Origin: Haplosporangium gracile
Taxonomy: Eukaryota; Mortierellomycota; Mortierellomycetes; Mortierellales; Mortierellaceae
Assembly: GCA_015499985.1 (NCBI GenBank)
Contig: JAAAUF010000167.1
Coordinates: 1 to 55,699, forward strand
Reading direction: 5' to 3'
Length of the DNA stretch: 55,699 nt
The notes below the pieces were generated by a model that had not been told where the DNA came from, made no database searches, and saw nothing but the letters and a program-made list of their open reading frames with translations. Below are positions 1-11,884 of this stretch, piece after piece. Each line of letters opens with the position of its first letter. Positions within the stretch are counted from its first letter, which is position 1. A program made the translations under genes and the position numbers.

Positions 1-660
1 CGTATATCTCGTCTTCGATATCGTCCTCGGACCACCAGCACCAACGCCACCCATGCACGTGCAGCATTCAAAGGCCAACACTATGCCTTATTTGATATCC
101 CCAAGATCATCGACGACTACAATCACAAGATGAACGGGGTCGATTTAAGCGACCAGCTCAGATCATACTACAACACCCAATTGACTGTTTTCAGGACGTG
201 GATGCCACTCTTCTTCTGGATCTTGGATACCACCATTGTCAACTCCTACCGGATCCACAAAGCGCAAGGAGGCACAATTTCCCACAAAGAGTTCAGGATA
301 AAGTTGGCATGGTCACTGGCAACCGAAGGCATTCAGGACGACTCACCCAACTTCAGAGAAACACGACAACACCATCAGAAACAACCAGACCAACACACAC
401 CATCTCACAAAAAAATATATGTAACCAAAAAAAGAGGAGAACTTCCAGCCCTTCGGCTTCTCCACAAAGGCCAACACTACCCAGACAAGATTGAAGGTGC
501 TCGCCCATACTGTATCTTCTGCCGCCACAACGCCACTGTACTGAAAGACAAGAGCTACGACGCCAGGACCACAACAACATGGAGATGTGGGTTTTGCGAT
601 GTGCCTCTGTGCCTGAGCGGCACACGTAATTGTTACAAAGAGTATCATTGTATTCCATAG
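1..660 (+). CDS. piggyBac-type transposase (DDE_Tnp_1_7), C-terminal part, 5' end outside window
   Basis: The reading frame is open from base 1 to the TAG at 658-660, so the protein starts before the window and about 219 residues are visible. The motif MNGVDLSDQLRSYY (from base 130), followed by an LFFWILDTTIVNSYRIHK-like stretch, is the conserved late part of the piggyBac transposase catalytic domain. The C-terminus has CIFC, then a CGFC and further cysteine/histidine residues, which fits the zinc-binding tail of this family. Such enzymes cut and paste DNA at TTAA sites. Whether this copy is active cannot be judged, because the DDE residues lie upstream. No frameshift or early stop is seen in the visible part. 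A domesticated piggyBac-derived gene is the alternative. Confidence 0.88.
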   Translation, partial: RISRLRYRPRTTSTNATHARAAFKGQHYALFDIPKIIDDYNHKMNGVDLSDQLRSYYNTQLTVFRTWMPLFFWILDTTIVNSYRIHKAQGGTISHKEFRIKLAWSLATEGIQDDSPNFRETRQHHQKQPDQHTPSHKKIYVTKKRGELPALRLLHKGQHYPDKIEGARPYCIFCRHNATVLKDKSYDARTTTTWRCGFCDVPLCLSGTRNCYKEYHCIP

Positions 661-734
661 AGCACCCCTCCAAATCCATATACCTCCCCCCCTATTTTGA
701 CCAGAATGCAATCTTGTAATACATATGAACAACA

Positions 735-740
735 AATAAA
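735..740 (+). terminator. AATAAA polyadenylation signal after the transposase
   Basis: AATAAA lies 75 bases after the transposase stop and runs straight into an A-rich tract at 738-750. The position fits a 3' processing signal, but AATAAA in an A-rich run can occur by chance. Confidence 0.4.
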
Positions 741-848
741 AAAAAAAAAAGGTGTAAGCCTGGTACCTGGGATCCGGGGCCCTCCCAAAGGTGTCCTCTT
801 TTTTTGCCTGTCACCATATGGGGTACACGTGATTTGAACCCAAAAAAA

Positions 849-870
849 TTAGCGACATAAATGTCGCTAA
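849..870. repeat. 22-bp near-perfect palindrome downstream of the transposase
   Basis: Arms TTAGCGACAT and ATGTCGCTAA are exact reverse complements separated by AA. The palindrome lies about 190 bases past the transposase stop, where the right-end subterminal repeats of a piggyBac element would be expected. Without the left end it cannot be tied to the element. Confidence 0.5.
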
Positions 871-2036
871 AATCTTTCTCATCGAGGGGATATATCTACA
901 TATGTATGTAGTATGTGTGCTTGTTGATAGACGGTTATTATTAGGATATGCGGATTAGTGATGCGTAAGAAAGTTAATAATGCTCTCTCCTCCTAGCACA
1001 GTACTTTGCTCTTCTGGCACCTCCCTGAATGCCAGTGAGACTTCCCCCTTGGATATTATTGGCCCTGGCCCTGGGTGTGATGGTTTCGGGTTGCTGCTGA
1101 ACAAGCCCGTGCTTGTGCCTTGTGCCTGAATAGAAGCAATCCCCGTCCTGTCCCCCTCCTACGTACCCGTTCATTGGTACTTAAGTGCATCTTATTTTTG
1201 CTCAGCAGAGTTACGACGAAAACCGTCGATCCAGAGATGAGTATTCTTAAACCCAGAGAGACCTCGAAAAGGAACGAAAGTCCGAGGTGTACGAAAGTGG
1301 AGGGAATGAACAATTGTCTCAAAAGGTATGTACGCGTGTCCTTCTGAGGCGCTCGTCGTTATCTTTATACTTTGTTCTAGAGCGTAGACATGCATGTATG
1401 TACATCCTCTACCTTCTTCTGTCTCTTTTATATACATACATTAAAAAGGGGAGTCCAGACTCAAGGGCTGAGGAATAAAAGAACAAAAGGATACCAAAAT
1501 ACTACAAAAGAATAACAGTCAATTGACTGTACCTGCACCCTCCTTCTGGAGGGCTGACCTAGTTATACATCCCATCTCATGCATCTATTACCCAGATCCC
1601 AGATTAAAACAAAACAAACAAACAAACAAAAAAGAAACAAACGAGCATACATAAATTGGGAATTGAGGGCACCCTCACAACTTGGGGGTGCTTGGAGAAA
1701 GAGACAACGGCCTCATTTTTTTCATTTTCAATCGTGTCACCCCATCCACTGCATGGAGAAAAAAAAAGGATAGGATATTGCACAAGAGAAAACTGTAATT
1801 GCAAAAACGTGTGAAGGTGGAGTGGAAAAAGAGAGAAGAGAGCATGCGAGAAAGAGGAAGAAAGATCATGCGAGGGAAAGATGGATAAGGGTGTGTATGT
1901 ACCTGCTAGAGAGAAATAGGCAAAAGAATGGACATTTATGTTTAACGTAGACAAAATACTAGAGAAGATAACTATAGACAAAGAAAGACAAAGTGTCTGA
2001 TCTTGCGATGATTTTGCAAGGAGGAAGAAGGATACA
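871..2036. other. Intergenic, no gene recognised
   Basis: Only short, overlapping frames on both strands with low-complexity translations. Bases 1790-1880 (GGAAGGTGGAGTGG-like, GCATGCGAGAAAG-like) resemble bases 3650-3730. These are the 3' flanks of the intact secreted-protein gene and of its decayed copy, so the tandem duplication includes this flank. Confidence 0.5.
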
Positions 2037-2843
2037 TTAAGTGTAGATGAAGGAGACGATGCCCTTGACACCACCGTTCTGCTTGATGATAGACTCATGG
2101 TACCCTTCCTTCCTCGTCCAGTGTTCTTCTGACCTACACTTGAACTTGCACTTCCAGGACACCCTTCCATCTCCTTGTACCTCACACGGACAGCTGTCGA
2201 AACGTGCCCTTGCCGACACCTGCACGCCTACAATAGCAACATAACCAGACTCGCCCCTATTGATCTGAAATTCATATCCCAACTCGGTAGCCTTCTCGGT
2301 CGTCGAACTGAACTGATATCCCGTTGACGCCGTAAACTGCATCCCGACTCCGAATGGCGTAGCGCCCGCCGAACCAGAGAACCCAATGCTGTTACTGTGC
2401 GTGGTCGAGACGGTCTGGGTCACAGAGTAACTGACTGTACAGGTTGGGGTGGAACAGTAGATACTCTGGGAGATGGGTTGGGCCGGGATGACCTCAATGG
2501 TCGGGTCTTCAAGAATCGTCACGTTGCAGATCAGGTTGCGGGATCCTGGCTTGGGTTTGCATAGGTCTTCCATGAGGGCTACCCGGTACTTCTCGGGGTA
2601 GTAACGGTACCCCATTTCCTTGTCAATGATGTATTGCATCTGACCGTTCAGGTCCTCACTAGAAGTTCGGTGCTCGCTCGGAGGCAGGTAGGTAATCCCA
2701 CAATCTGGGTGAGGATGGGACGGGCAGTGGCGGTTGACGCTGGAAAAGGACCGTTGATATGGAGCAGAGAGCGAGAAAAGAGGGACCGAGGTACCGACTG
2801 CGGCCAGGAGACCGATCAGGACAGCTGGAGTTGTCCAATGCAT
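2037..2843 (-). CDS. Secreted cysteine-rich beta-type protein, unknown function
   Basis: A single exon of 268 residues from the ATG at 2843. The frame is open upstream to 3011, but only on non-ATG codons. The first residues (MHWTTPAVLIGLLAAVGTS) form a signal peptide, so the product should be secreted. The mature part has ten cysteines: CPSHPHPDC, two in the LCKPKPGSRNLIC segment, the YC and TC pair, CPC, and a closing KCKFKC pair. Residues about 160-230 are Ser/Thr/Gly-rich with alternating polar and hydrophobic residues, then GYVAIVGVQVSARARF. That pattern resembles the beta-hairpin region of aerolysin/MTX-type proteins, but I see no family motif and treat this as weak inference. The paralogue at 4032-4870 is broken. 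It could be an effector, lectin-like or wall protein. Confidence 0.75.
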   Translation of the reverse strand: MHWTTPAVLIGLLAAVGTSVPLFSLSAPYQRSFSSVNRHCPSHPHPDCGITYLPPSEHRTSSEDLNGQMQYIIDKEMGYRYYPEKYRVALMEDLCKPKPGSRNLICNVTILEDPTIEVIPAQPISQSIYCSTPTCTVSYSVTQTVSTTHSNSIGFSGSAGATPFGVGMQFTASTGYQFSSTTEKATELGYEFQINRGESGYVAIVGVQVSARARFDSCPCEVQGDGRVSWKCKFKCRSEEHWTRKEGYHESIIKQNGGVKGIVSFIYT

Positions 2844-3153
2844 TGTCTTGGGATCTATGATATACATATTACAAATTGTGATTGACGTGAGTAAAGTGGT
2901 AACAATGGCAATGGAATTGTCGAAACACCTTATGGATGGGTGTCTATTTCCATGAGCATCAATTTTTGGAAGGCAGGTGAATTTTGTTACCTTGATTGTT
3001 TGACTGAGCAAGACGAGAAGTAGTTTGTTGTTGAGAAGGGTGTTAGTGCTGAAGAAGGGAGGATGAAAATGCGAGGGTAGAGGAAGAGGAAGAAGAAGAA
3101 GAAGAGGGAAGAGACGCAGAAGTAGAAGATTGTGTGAAAAAGATATTCATCGC

Positions 3154-3160
3154 TTTTATA
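3154..3160 (-). promoter_or_regulatory. Possible TATA box of the secreted-protein gene
   Basis: Reads TATAAAA on the minus strand, about 310 bases before the ATG at 2843. It is plausible for a highly expressed secreted protein with a long leader, but sequence match alone supports it. Confidence 0.3.
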
Positions 3161-4031
3161 CGAATAGGCAGAGCCCCTCTATTGCCCAAAAAAATGCATA
3201 AAAAGATATATAAGACGACGGTAAGTAGCTACTCCCGTCAAAAAAACATCCGGCAAAGATGTTGCGCCATGACCTTCCCTCTCCCCAATGCGCACCTTAG
3301 GTCATCTCCCAGGGGGAAAAAAAATCAAACCAAGAAACGCCCTCTAACCCACTTGCATCGTCGCCTTTTTTTTCTCTCGGCGATAAAACAAAATTAAGGC
3401 ATTTCGATCCCGCCTCTCCCGTAAGTTAGCCTAATCTATGCTAATGGACGCTCGAAGAAAAGGCGCACAAATGCGGGAAAAGCAAAGATTGAGTTTCGCC
3501 CCCTTTTTTCTTTCTGGAATTTACCACAATGGATTGGGAACCTTTACTTTTTCCCCCGCGCTATCCCCCTCTCTTGATTCAAGGCAATACTAAAAGAAGT
3601 GTTTTTTTGTTAAATAGAGATGGCAAGGAGCCAAGTAAAATGTTGTATAAAATGCAACAGTGGTAACAACGTGGGAAGGTGGAGTGGAGTACAACAGAAA
3701 ATAGCATGCGAGAAGGGAGAAAGAGCATGGAGAGTGAGAGCAATGCACGGTGCGTGTGTGTGTGTATTTAGGAGAGAGTTATTATTGAGAAACAGAGAAA
3801 CTGATGGCAGCTAAGCCCTCTCCTCGCACATGTGTACAAAAAAACTGGAGGGCCGCATTGACAGTGGTGAACATCTTCATTCGTTGTTCGAATCGATACA
3901 GCTCAATAAAAAAATGGCTGTCGTTACTAGATATCTACGTAGGTAGTAGCCGTGGTAAAGAAAATGGAAGGACAATGGGACGTATGTGCGTGTGTACAAG
4001 TGGTCTTGAAAAGGAGAGAAAGAAGGAGTGA
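3161..4031. other. Intergenic between intact and decayed copies
   Basis: No gene recognised. Holds the presumed upstream region of the intact copy and, at about 3640-3740, sequence similar to the 3' flank of that copy (1790-1880), which marks the second duplication unit. Confidence 0.5.
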
Positions 4032-4870
4032 CTAAGAATTGCGGATAAACGAGACAATGCCCATGACTCCACCTTTCTGCTTGAAAATGGCCTCATGGTA
4101 TCCTTCCTTCCTCGTTCAGATGTGTTCAGAACCACACATGACGACGCACTTTCATTCCTCTTTTCCGTCATCTTCGATCTTGTATGGGCAGGTATCATAG
4201 CCTGGACGGCGACGAGTGCAATGCAGTCGGTCTGGCCCTGAAGGATCGTGAACTCATAGCCGGGTGCGGTCGCTCTCTCGGCCGTCGACTGAACCCAAGA
4301 CCCGTAATCTCCGTGAATCTCATTCCGATTCCAAAGGACTTAGCGCCCGCCTGCATAAGAACCGGAGACTGCCATTATGAGTGGTCGAGACGATGTGGGT
4401 GATGATATACATGGTCGTACAGGACGGGACGGTGCAGAGGATGCGCAGGGAAATGGGTTGGGCCGAGATAATCTGGATGGTAGGCTCTTCAAGAACGATA
4501 ACGTTACAGATCACGTTGCGGTATCCCCGCTTGGGTCTGCACATGCGGTATAGGAAGACTTCGCGGTATTTCTCGGCGTTGTATTTGATTTTGAAGGCTA
4601 TCTCTTTATCGATGATTTTTGCATTTCAGCGTTGGGATCGATCTGGGAGGTTTGGTCGTCATTCTGGAGTAGGTAGACGATGCCACCATTGCCATCAGTA
4701 CCAAGCTCAAAGTGAGACGCACAGTGACCGACACTGGAGAGACGTCTTGATATGGACCAGAGCCAGAGACAGATGTCGAGATGAGAGGGACTGAGGTGCC
4801 GACCGCGGTCAGGAGACCGAGCAGGACAATAGACAGTGCCCAAACGCATAGTAGTAGCTATGTGTGTCAT
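4032..4870 (-). pseudogene. Decayed tandem paralogue of the secreted cysteine-rich protein
   Basis: The minus strand shows piecewise similarity to the whole 2037-2843 gene, spread over different frames. In the signal region, a frame shifted from the one with the ATG (4849 or 4870) gives GLLTAVGTSVPLIS, against GLLAAVGTSVPLFS in the intact copy. A central block around 4540-4390 (GYRNVICNVIVLEEPTIQ) matches GSRNLICNVTILEDPTIE. The end (GIVSFI, then a TAG at 4032-4034) matches the intact C-terminus. At least three frame changes separate these blocks, and the C-terminal cysteine pair is disturbed. The order and the roughly 2-kb spacing show a tandem duplication followed by loss. Sequencing error is unlikely to explain so many breaks. 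Confidence 0.8.
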
Positions 4871-4982
4871 AAAAAGTGAAGAGATGAGTAGGAAACGCAG
4901 TTTAAGACTTTTTTTACTATATGGACGGGTCTGAAACGTTGTTACAACGTCTCAGCAGAATATGAGCTCTTGGGAATTTCTG

Positions 4983-5393
4983 TAGGAGGTCTCCTCCTGA
5001 AGGTCTGGAAGAAAAGGACGACCCACATCGTGATTGTCGTACTAAATCTTCTTGCACTTAGGACACCTTCCTAATTAGGCAGAACTCGTCCCAAAAAGGA
5101 CGGAGAGCAGCACATGCGATGTGAACAAATACTTTAGGCCACCAAGACCGAAGAAAAGAGCCGCTCGCCTACTTCACACTCATCCTCTCTCTTCATCCTC
5201 ATAGCGGCTAACACCAATCCTTGCGTAAAATATTTGTTCACATCGCATGTGCTGCTCTCCGCCCTTTTTGGGACGAGTTCTGCCTAATTAGGAAGGTGTC
5301 CTAAGTGCAAGAAGATTTAGTACGACAATCACGATGTGGGTCGTCCTTTTCTTCTAGACCTTCAGCAGTGAAGGCTTCAGGAGGAGACCTCTA
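4983..5393. repeat. Foldback element (long near-perfect inverted repeat)
   Basis: The left arm (4985-5136) is the reverse complement of the right arm (5226-5391) over about 150 bases, with only three base differences by eye. The right arm carries one 15-base insertion (around 5369-5383, bounded by a repeated TTCAG). The 89-base spacer has a nested stem AGCCGCT (5159-5165) / AGCGGCT (5203-5209). Both outer ends abut the dinucleotide TA (4983-4984 and 5392-5393), which fits a TA target duplication of a Tc1/mariner-type MITE. There is no coding capacity. The near identity of the arms argues for a recent origin or for constraint on the hairpin. Confidence 0.85.
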
Positions 5394-8300
5394 TTCGTGT
5401 ACGAGGCTATCAAAAATTATCAGCTGAAGCTGTTATCGGACAACAACATGAATAATTTGGTGACGAAAGGCAGATGGAGAGCAAGTTTATTCCTGAATCT
5501 AACAATATAACCCCCTGCAAGTTCAGTCGATAGTCAATCAGTCAGCGCTACATCTCTCATCAAAACAGAGGCCAAAGAAGAAAGTTGTTGTCAAGGAACA
5601 TCGAGAAGGCAGAAACTACTTGTCAATGTGTTAAACAAAAGAGAAACGAGAGGTGACTTTGAAGACATTGTGCCATGTCGTTGTCGAAGATATAAATGTC
5701 TGCACCAAGGAGTTCTTCGTCGACACCAAAAAAGACTTACAGTCGCTGTGCGACGAGCAGCGTTTATTGTCTTAGATGAAACGTAGAAGTGTGCGTAGTT
5801 CTAGACTTCAACAATACGTTTTAGCGTCAAGTCTCCTCTTTGAGGATTAGATCACCAGCTAAATCGCTCGCGTAGAAAAATTGTATGTAACGCGTAAAAG
5901 GGGTTCGAACAGTTTGCTACGATGACGCGTTAAAGAAAGGAATTTTCGGAACGAAAGAAGTGAGCAAGTCGACCGAATCACCGTATCCCTTGAAATAACG
6001 GGAGGAGAAGGCAATAAATGTATTGCTGTTGCTTGATACGGCATGGCCGCGAAAATATTAAAATGGCATCATATTCAAAGACTGAAATGCACAACAGAAG
6101 CAAATGTCCATGTTCGTCTTACACAGTCTCTAATCTCCTCCTCCTGTCTCTTCCCTTTCTCGCATTTTTTTTTGCGGCCTTGTGCCAATGGTTAGTAACA
6201 TCCACGTGGAATATTATCAGCTTCAATGCAATATGTACAACAAGTGAGTAATGCCCAAAATAAGGCTAAAAAGGTCACTGAACAAAGAGTGATTGAGATT
6301 TGATAAAAAAAAAGGGGAAAACGGCTGAGCGTAACCGTCTTGGACATTCACGTAAGACTTTTGTGTAGGAAAGCAATAATGTCGTTATATCAATCAGTGT
6401 GTCAACGCAAGCAGCCTTCAAAAAAAATAGACGGCTCAAAGAATCCGAAAGAAGACAGGCAAAACCCACCATCTCTTACGATTTTTTTAATAAGCCAGTC
6501 CCTCCACCTCCTAAATAATCAACATGGCATACGAGTTGCACAAATAGATAGATCTTATTCACCAACAAAGGTCCAGGAGCAGCAGATGAAGTTATCCAGG
6601 GAAAACATGAGCAATTCTGCGATAAATAAGAAAGTGGTGGTGACGGAGCAATTTCAATCGAGAAGCAGTAGACCTTCTTTTAAGGAGAGTAGCTCATGCT
6701 TTAAAGTGCCTAAATACGGCATTGATCAACGATGAGAATGAAAAGGCCCCATCTTGGTACAACGACGACAGGTCGGGATATTCTCCACCAATCAGAAAAA
6801 GAAAACAAGAAAAAAGCACAACCCATATGGCCGTCGTTGCATTGTATCCAAGTCCATATTTTTATTTCCTTAATAAATCAATGTCGAATTTGAATACCAT
6901 CCGAGCTTCTCGCCCTTTCGGCGAAGGTGTACTATTTGAGGTTTTAAAATGGCGCGGTCGTTTGTCTGTCAAAGTGCAATTGAAGCAGCGAGCTAGATCC
7001 TTTTGCGGTCGCAACTGATCGCCATGAATGTAACAGGCATATAGGAAAGAACGAAAAGAAGGCGAGCGTAGGATCTATCGTGCACAATTTTCAGGAAAGC
7101 AATGAAGCATAATGAAAGTTGAAGATATCCAAATAGGACATCGTGTATGGTTTTATTTGCGAACAGAAATTCAGTACGAAAGTTGTTCAGCATTTTACAA
7201 CTTGTATACAAATCGCGCGTCGCCATGTACCCAATGAAAAAAGACGACCACATCGAACAATCAGGTGCATCCTTTTGGTGGCATAACAAGAAAAAAAAAT
7301 GTTGCTGATACTTGGTACGATGTCGTCGCAAGCAAACAAACATATAAATAAAAACAATACCAAAAAGACAAACACCACCTGCTGGATGAAAAGAATCACC
7401 TCTCTCGATCAGGTTCATCCTCGCTTTGGTTCTTAATGAAGTCCTTATTGCCATGTACTTTTGTTTTAGAATAACGAACGTGCAAAACAGTTTTCGTTCG
7501 CCGGAATCGCCCTGCATCTTTGAAAAACGAGAACGGTCTACTTCATGAAAAGGTATTTGTTACTCGCATGCGAAAAAAGGCAATGGTCAGTGTCCTCTGT
7601 TCACCATACAGAGCCCTGCAGCAAAGTCAAAGAAGAAAATTGCTTCTATGTATCTGTGTCCATAAAAAATTATATAAAAATAAAGACAGCTTCCCTTCGC
7701 ATCACATCGGCATAGACCTTCCGTCCCAAGGTACTCCAAAAATATACCTCAACACCCACCCGTCCGAGTCATAGCGCAGGTTGAATCAAGAGACGAGGCA
7801 CAGACAGTTCCCTTGCATTCGAACAAAAATACCACACGGACTTGTACCCATGGTTCCTCCTTCCTTTGCCTATTTTTTTTAATTCGTTTTGCATACACAC
7901 ATTGATGCCGCTGCTGGTTCGAGACGCAGTCAGAGGGTGAGGTACGCATGGGAGGATACGTTCCTGACGTGCCAACACTGGATGTCAAACACCATCGTTC
8001 AAGATCCAAGACATAACTAAAAGAAAAGAAGAAAGAGAAAGAAAAAAATGGCCAGATATCCGTTCTGTCCTATGGCCAAATGCCAAACCAAGCAAACAAA
8101 CAAACAGTCCATGGTTGCGATGCGAGACATCCGAGCAAATAAAGTTTTTTGTATGTGTGTTTTGACAAGCTGGGCTGGGATTGCGCCCTTTTTTTTTTTT
8201 GAATTGTCTTTCGACTCCGCCTGGCGAAAGAGGAGGACCCACATCCGATTGTGTTTCTGAGTAACTGCTTCTCCTCCCCTCTTTTCTCACCCTTTCTTAC

Positions 8301-8620
8301 TTCTGAAGTGAGAACCTCCGCTGAAGGGCCAATTGTTCAAAAAAGTCTGACCTTTTTGGCGGTTGTACGATTCGTGTTTGGTCGTTTCGCGTCGTCCTTG
8401 TGGTTGACCTTGAAAAAAAAATAAGAAGGGTGAGCGATACAAGAAAGTAGCCTGGGATTTTGGATCGCTAACTGGCCAAGACCAAGGCTGTTTATCATGT
8501 CTCAACTTGACAAGATTATTGTATGTCTTGGTGGCGCATTTGTCTTTGTATAAGGCAGAGAGGATAAACAAAATGCCATTTGCCCCTTACCTTACTCTAC
8601 TGCGATCAGTATATGCCGTT

Positions 8621-8641
8621 CTGCTGCTGCTGCTGCTGCTG
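8621..8641. repeat. (CTG)7 microsatellite
   Basis: Seven CTG units (CAG on the other strand) outside any recognised gene. Confidence 0.9.
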
Positions 8642-8700
8642 GGCTTGCTTTACCTAGACTCAATCGCTTAAAGGTTTGGATTTGGATGCAATAGACACAC

Positions 8701-8701
8701 T

Positions 8702-8737
<36 letters not shown>
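8701..8737. repeat. (CA)n/(GA)n compound microsatellite
   Basis: A CA-repeat block passes directly into a GA-repeat block; non-coding context. Confidence 0.9.
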
Positions 8738-11700
8738 CCCTCTCCATTAACACAATTTTTTTTGTTGCATCTGCCTAGCTGTCTTTATGTTTTTGGGTAT
8801 CAATACGGCTGTTTGCAACATGCGTGTTGTCTTGAAATGAGTCAAGTTTCTTGTTCTTGTTCTTGTTCAAACTTTGCTTCTCGCTACCGTTCACTTGGAA
8901 GAGATAGCGAGAAATGAAATGCAAGCCGACAAAAAGGACCTGACTCTCGCCGGGGGGAGGGGAGATCGAAGAAAAAAAAAGAAAGAGCCGCAGATCCATG
9001 TCGTTTTGCATGGATAAGAAAAAAGAGGGGTAATGGGTGGGCTGCATGCGTGGGAGAGTAAGCGACAGCCCTCTCTGTGTGTGTATATACTGCTTCCCAC
9101 CGAAAAAATCCCAACACTCCAGTCCCATCGGCCCGAACGCAGTAATACAGAAAAGGTACGAGTCCTACTCCCCAACTCAACCCAACAAGTTTTGATTTAT
9201 TTTGGGCGATGCCCAATGCTCATCGACGATGCCAAAGCGAAAAAAGCTTTCCTGCTTCCTTCCTTCCTGCTCCTTGTCGGTCCCTCGATCCTCCGATCCC
9301 GCAAAAAGCTACAGCCAACAGGAAGAGAGTAGGAAGAAAAAAAGTGGGTGGGACGATCTGCCAAAGGGCGGCCTTTTTTTTCTTTCCCCGATGTACCAAG
9401 CAAGAAGAAATAGTACCCAATCGTTGTAAAGAGCAAAACCACAAAAAAGAAAAGAAGTTAAAGAATGGTGATGGTGATGGTGATCCTTAGTTTTGCAGTG
9501 CGGACATGATTGTTAGTTTGGTCCGGAAACGCTATTGTTAATAGGCACGGGCAGCTTAGTCAGGTAGAAGAAAGAGAAGGAAGACTCTTCTTCTATTTCT
9601 AAAGAGCACACTTTTGAGATCACGGATTTGCTGATCATGTGCTTATTTCCTTTTTACTTCCGAACCTTGTCCCTCCGCTAACAAGAAGAACAAAAGAGCG
9701 AGGAGGAGTCAGAGCGAGGAGGAGTCAACCAAGAAAAGAAAAAGAAAAAACATGGGCAAAAGGACATGGGGACTTTGATGATGATGGCGCTAAAGCGGGA
9801 CACTCTTGTTGTTATTGTTGACTGTTGCATTTTTCTTTTGTCCGTCGGTTTTGAATACGAGAGGAAAGTGGGATGGTACCCTTGCCCAAATACCCCTCAT
9901 TCATTCATTCGTCCTTGCCCTGTGACAGGAGCATAACACTAAGTGAAATGTGGGCCAGAATATGCTGATTTTCATTTTCACATTTGGGTGACAAATGCAA
10001 ACAAAGTGAGACCATTGGGACATTGGAGCAATTGAACAAGACACAGATAGAGAAGAGAGGGAAAGGGCGTCAACAATGAAAAAATAGATAGTAGGATACA
10101 CTTACTCGACTCAAATAGATTCTATATGAATGACGCGATGTTGAGTGCGGCGATAATACGTACTCACATCCGCTCCACCCCCAATCTTTCAGATTGTTGT
10201 CGTCGTTGTTTATCTTTCTTTTTTTCTTTTCCCTCTACTCCTTCTTTTTTCTTTTTTGTCATTAACCCTCGGACAGCAAGTATACAAAAAACGATCGATC
10301 CAGGCACGACTGATGACAACATAATCGAACACTTTTCATTTTTGATTGTGGTTTTGAGGGAGGAGTGTTAAGCTTGGGTGACATTTTAGTGAGAAGCGAG
10401 TTGATCCCTCCCTCGAATCTCACCAAGGGTTACAACGACAAAAATCAAGAAATTGGGAAGAGAGGACACCTAAATGGGTATGACTTGGAGATGATGATGA
10501 TCGGTATGATGCGTGAGGCAGTTAATGAACAAATAGCGATCGGGTGGACAGGCTCCTTACCCATAATTGTGAACCAGTAATCGGGGATCGTGTATGGCTG
10601 CTTGATTTGCCACACATTTTTTTGTTTGGCCAGGAAGAGGAGGAGTGGGTGGAACCTTTTGGTGTTGTGTTTGAAATGAGGCGAGGCGAGTGAGCGAGGA
10701 TCATACCAGACATTTGAACTTGAAGCCCCGTCATGACAACTGGTGGTAGTGGTCCAGGCTGGAGGTGAAAAAAAATGTAACATTTTTTTTCTTTTCTTTT
10801 GTCTGTTGTCATTTACGGGGATTAGTCGAAAGAATATCTATTTGAACAAACATTTGGAATGCGACCTTTTGTTTGTGTATCGAGCGAAGAAAGAATAAAA
10901 GAGAGAAGCGAAAAGAGAGCATTGCTAGAAAGAGAGGGCGACGAGAAAGCTGTTAGCGAAAAAAAACCCTGTTTGGCCGAATGGACTGCAGTGTCTCGGG
11001 CAGATTGGATTGAATGAAATGTGGATACGAATGTGAATGAGAGACGAAGACAGACGAGGACTTGCAAATGATATTCATATCACATCCAACAGCAACAACA
11101 ATTAGGTACGATCATAGCGACAAAAAATAAAATAAAATGAACGGGCCCAGGAATAATATCAAGGAGAGGAAAGAGAAAAAAGAAGGACGAGAAGGACCTG
11201 GCTGGATCTGGTCGGCTTGAGTGAGTGGGAGAAGGAGAGGATGGTGAGTGGTGTGAGTGGTGAGTAAAAAATATTTTTCATAATTGATTGTGAGTAAAAT
11301 TGCAATAACATGACTGCTGCTGCTGCGTAGAGATACTAAAATTGGCTTCGTAGATGTCAAGCCTGCCTGCAGCGAGAGTTTACTTTAACCCAGCATTCAA
11401 TTGCAAATAAACAAGAGTCAGTCAGTCGCACCACTCAAAGCTCCTTTTTTCTCTATCTTTGTTTCTTTTCCTTGTTCTTCTCCTTTTCTCTTCTTTACCT
11501 CTTTATTCATCTACCATACCATCATACTCTCCTCCTCCTTTTTCTCATCGCTTTTACTACTCCTCATACTACACTCAACTCAGCCCAATCCACTTTTACT
11601 CTTTTTTTATACTCACTCCCCTCACCCGTCCCTTCATTTCGCACGCACTGAGCAGCAACAAGCAACAACAACAACAACAACAAAAGCTACTCTCTGCTAC

Positions 11701-11884
11701 ACAAACAACAACAGCAAAGGCAAACAACCAGACAAACAACAACAAGAACAACTTTAACGACAACAATCAACAAAAAAAAAAGAACAGCCGTAATAAAAAA
11801 AACAAGAACCATCGAACGAGTACCGACACTTCTTTATACATACTTGGTGAACTGCATGCAGCAAACAAGGTGAACAAAGCAACA

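Noticed and set aside
825..845. GGGTTCAAATCAC on the minus strand, possible tRNA T-arm
   Set aside because: Flanking bases do not pair into a T-stem and no other tRNA arms are found.
1604..2185. 193-codon minus-strand frame overlapping the end of the secreted-protein gene
   Set aside because: Ser/Leu/Phe-rich simple composition and partly a frame shadow of the real gene.
5896..5912. GGGTTCGAAC, possible tRNA B box
   Set aside because: No T-stem, A box or acceptor stem around it on either strand.
6993..7517. 174-codon minus-strand frame with hydrophobic stretches
   Set aside because: Starts with ATG but lacks any family motif, sits in AT-rich spacer and shows no codon pattern like the neighbouring genes; most likely chance.
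8775..9216. Three overlapping minus-strand frames
   Set aside because: Three frames open at once over simple sequence, no motif, no splice support.
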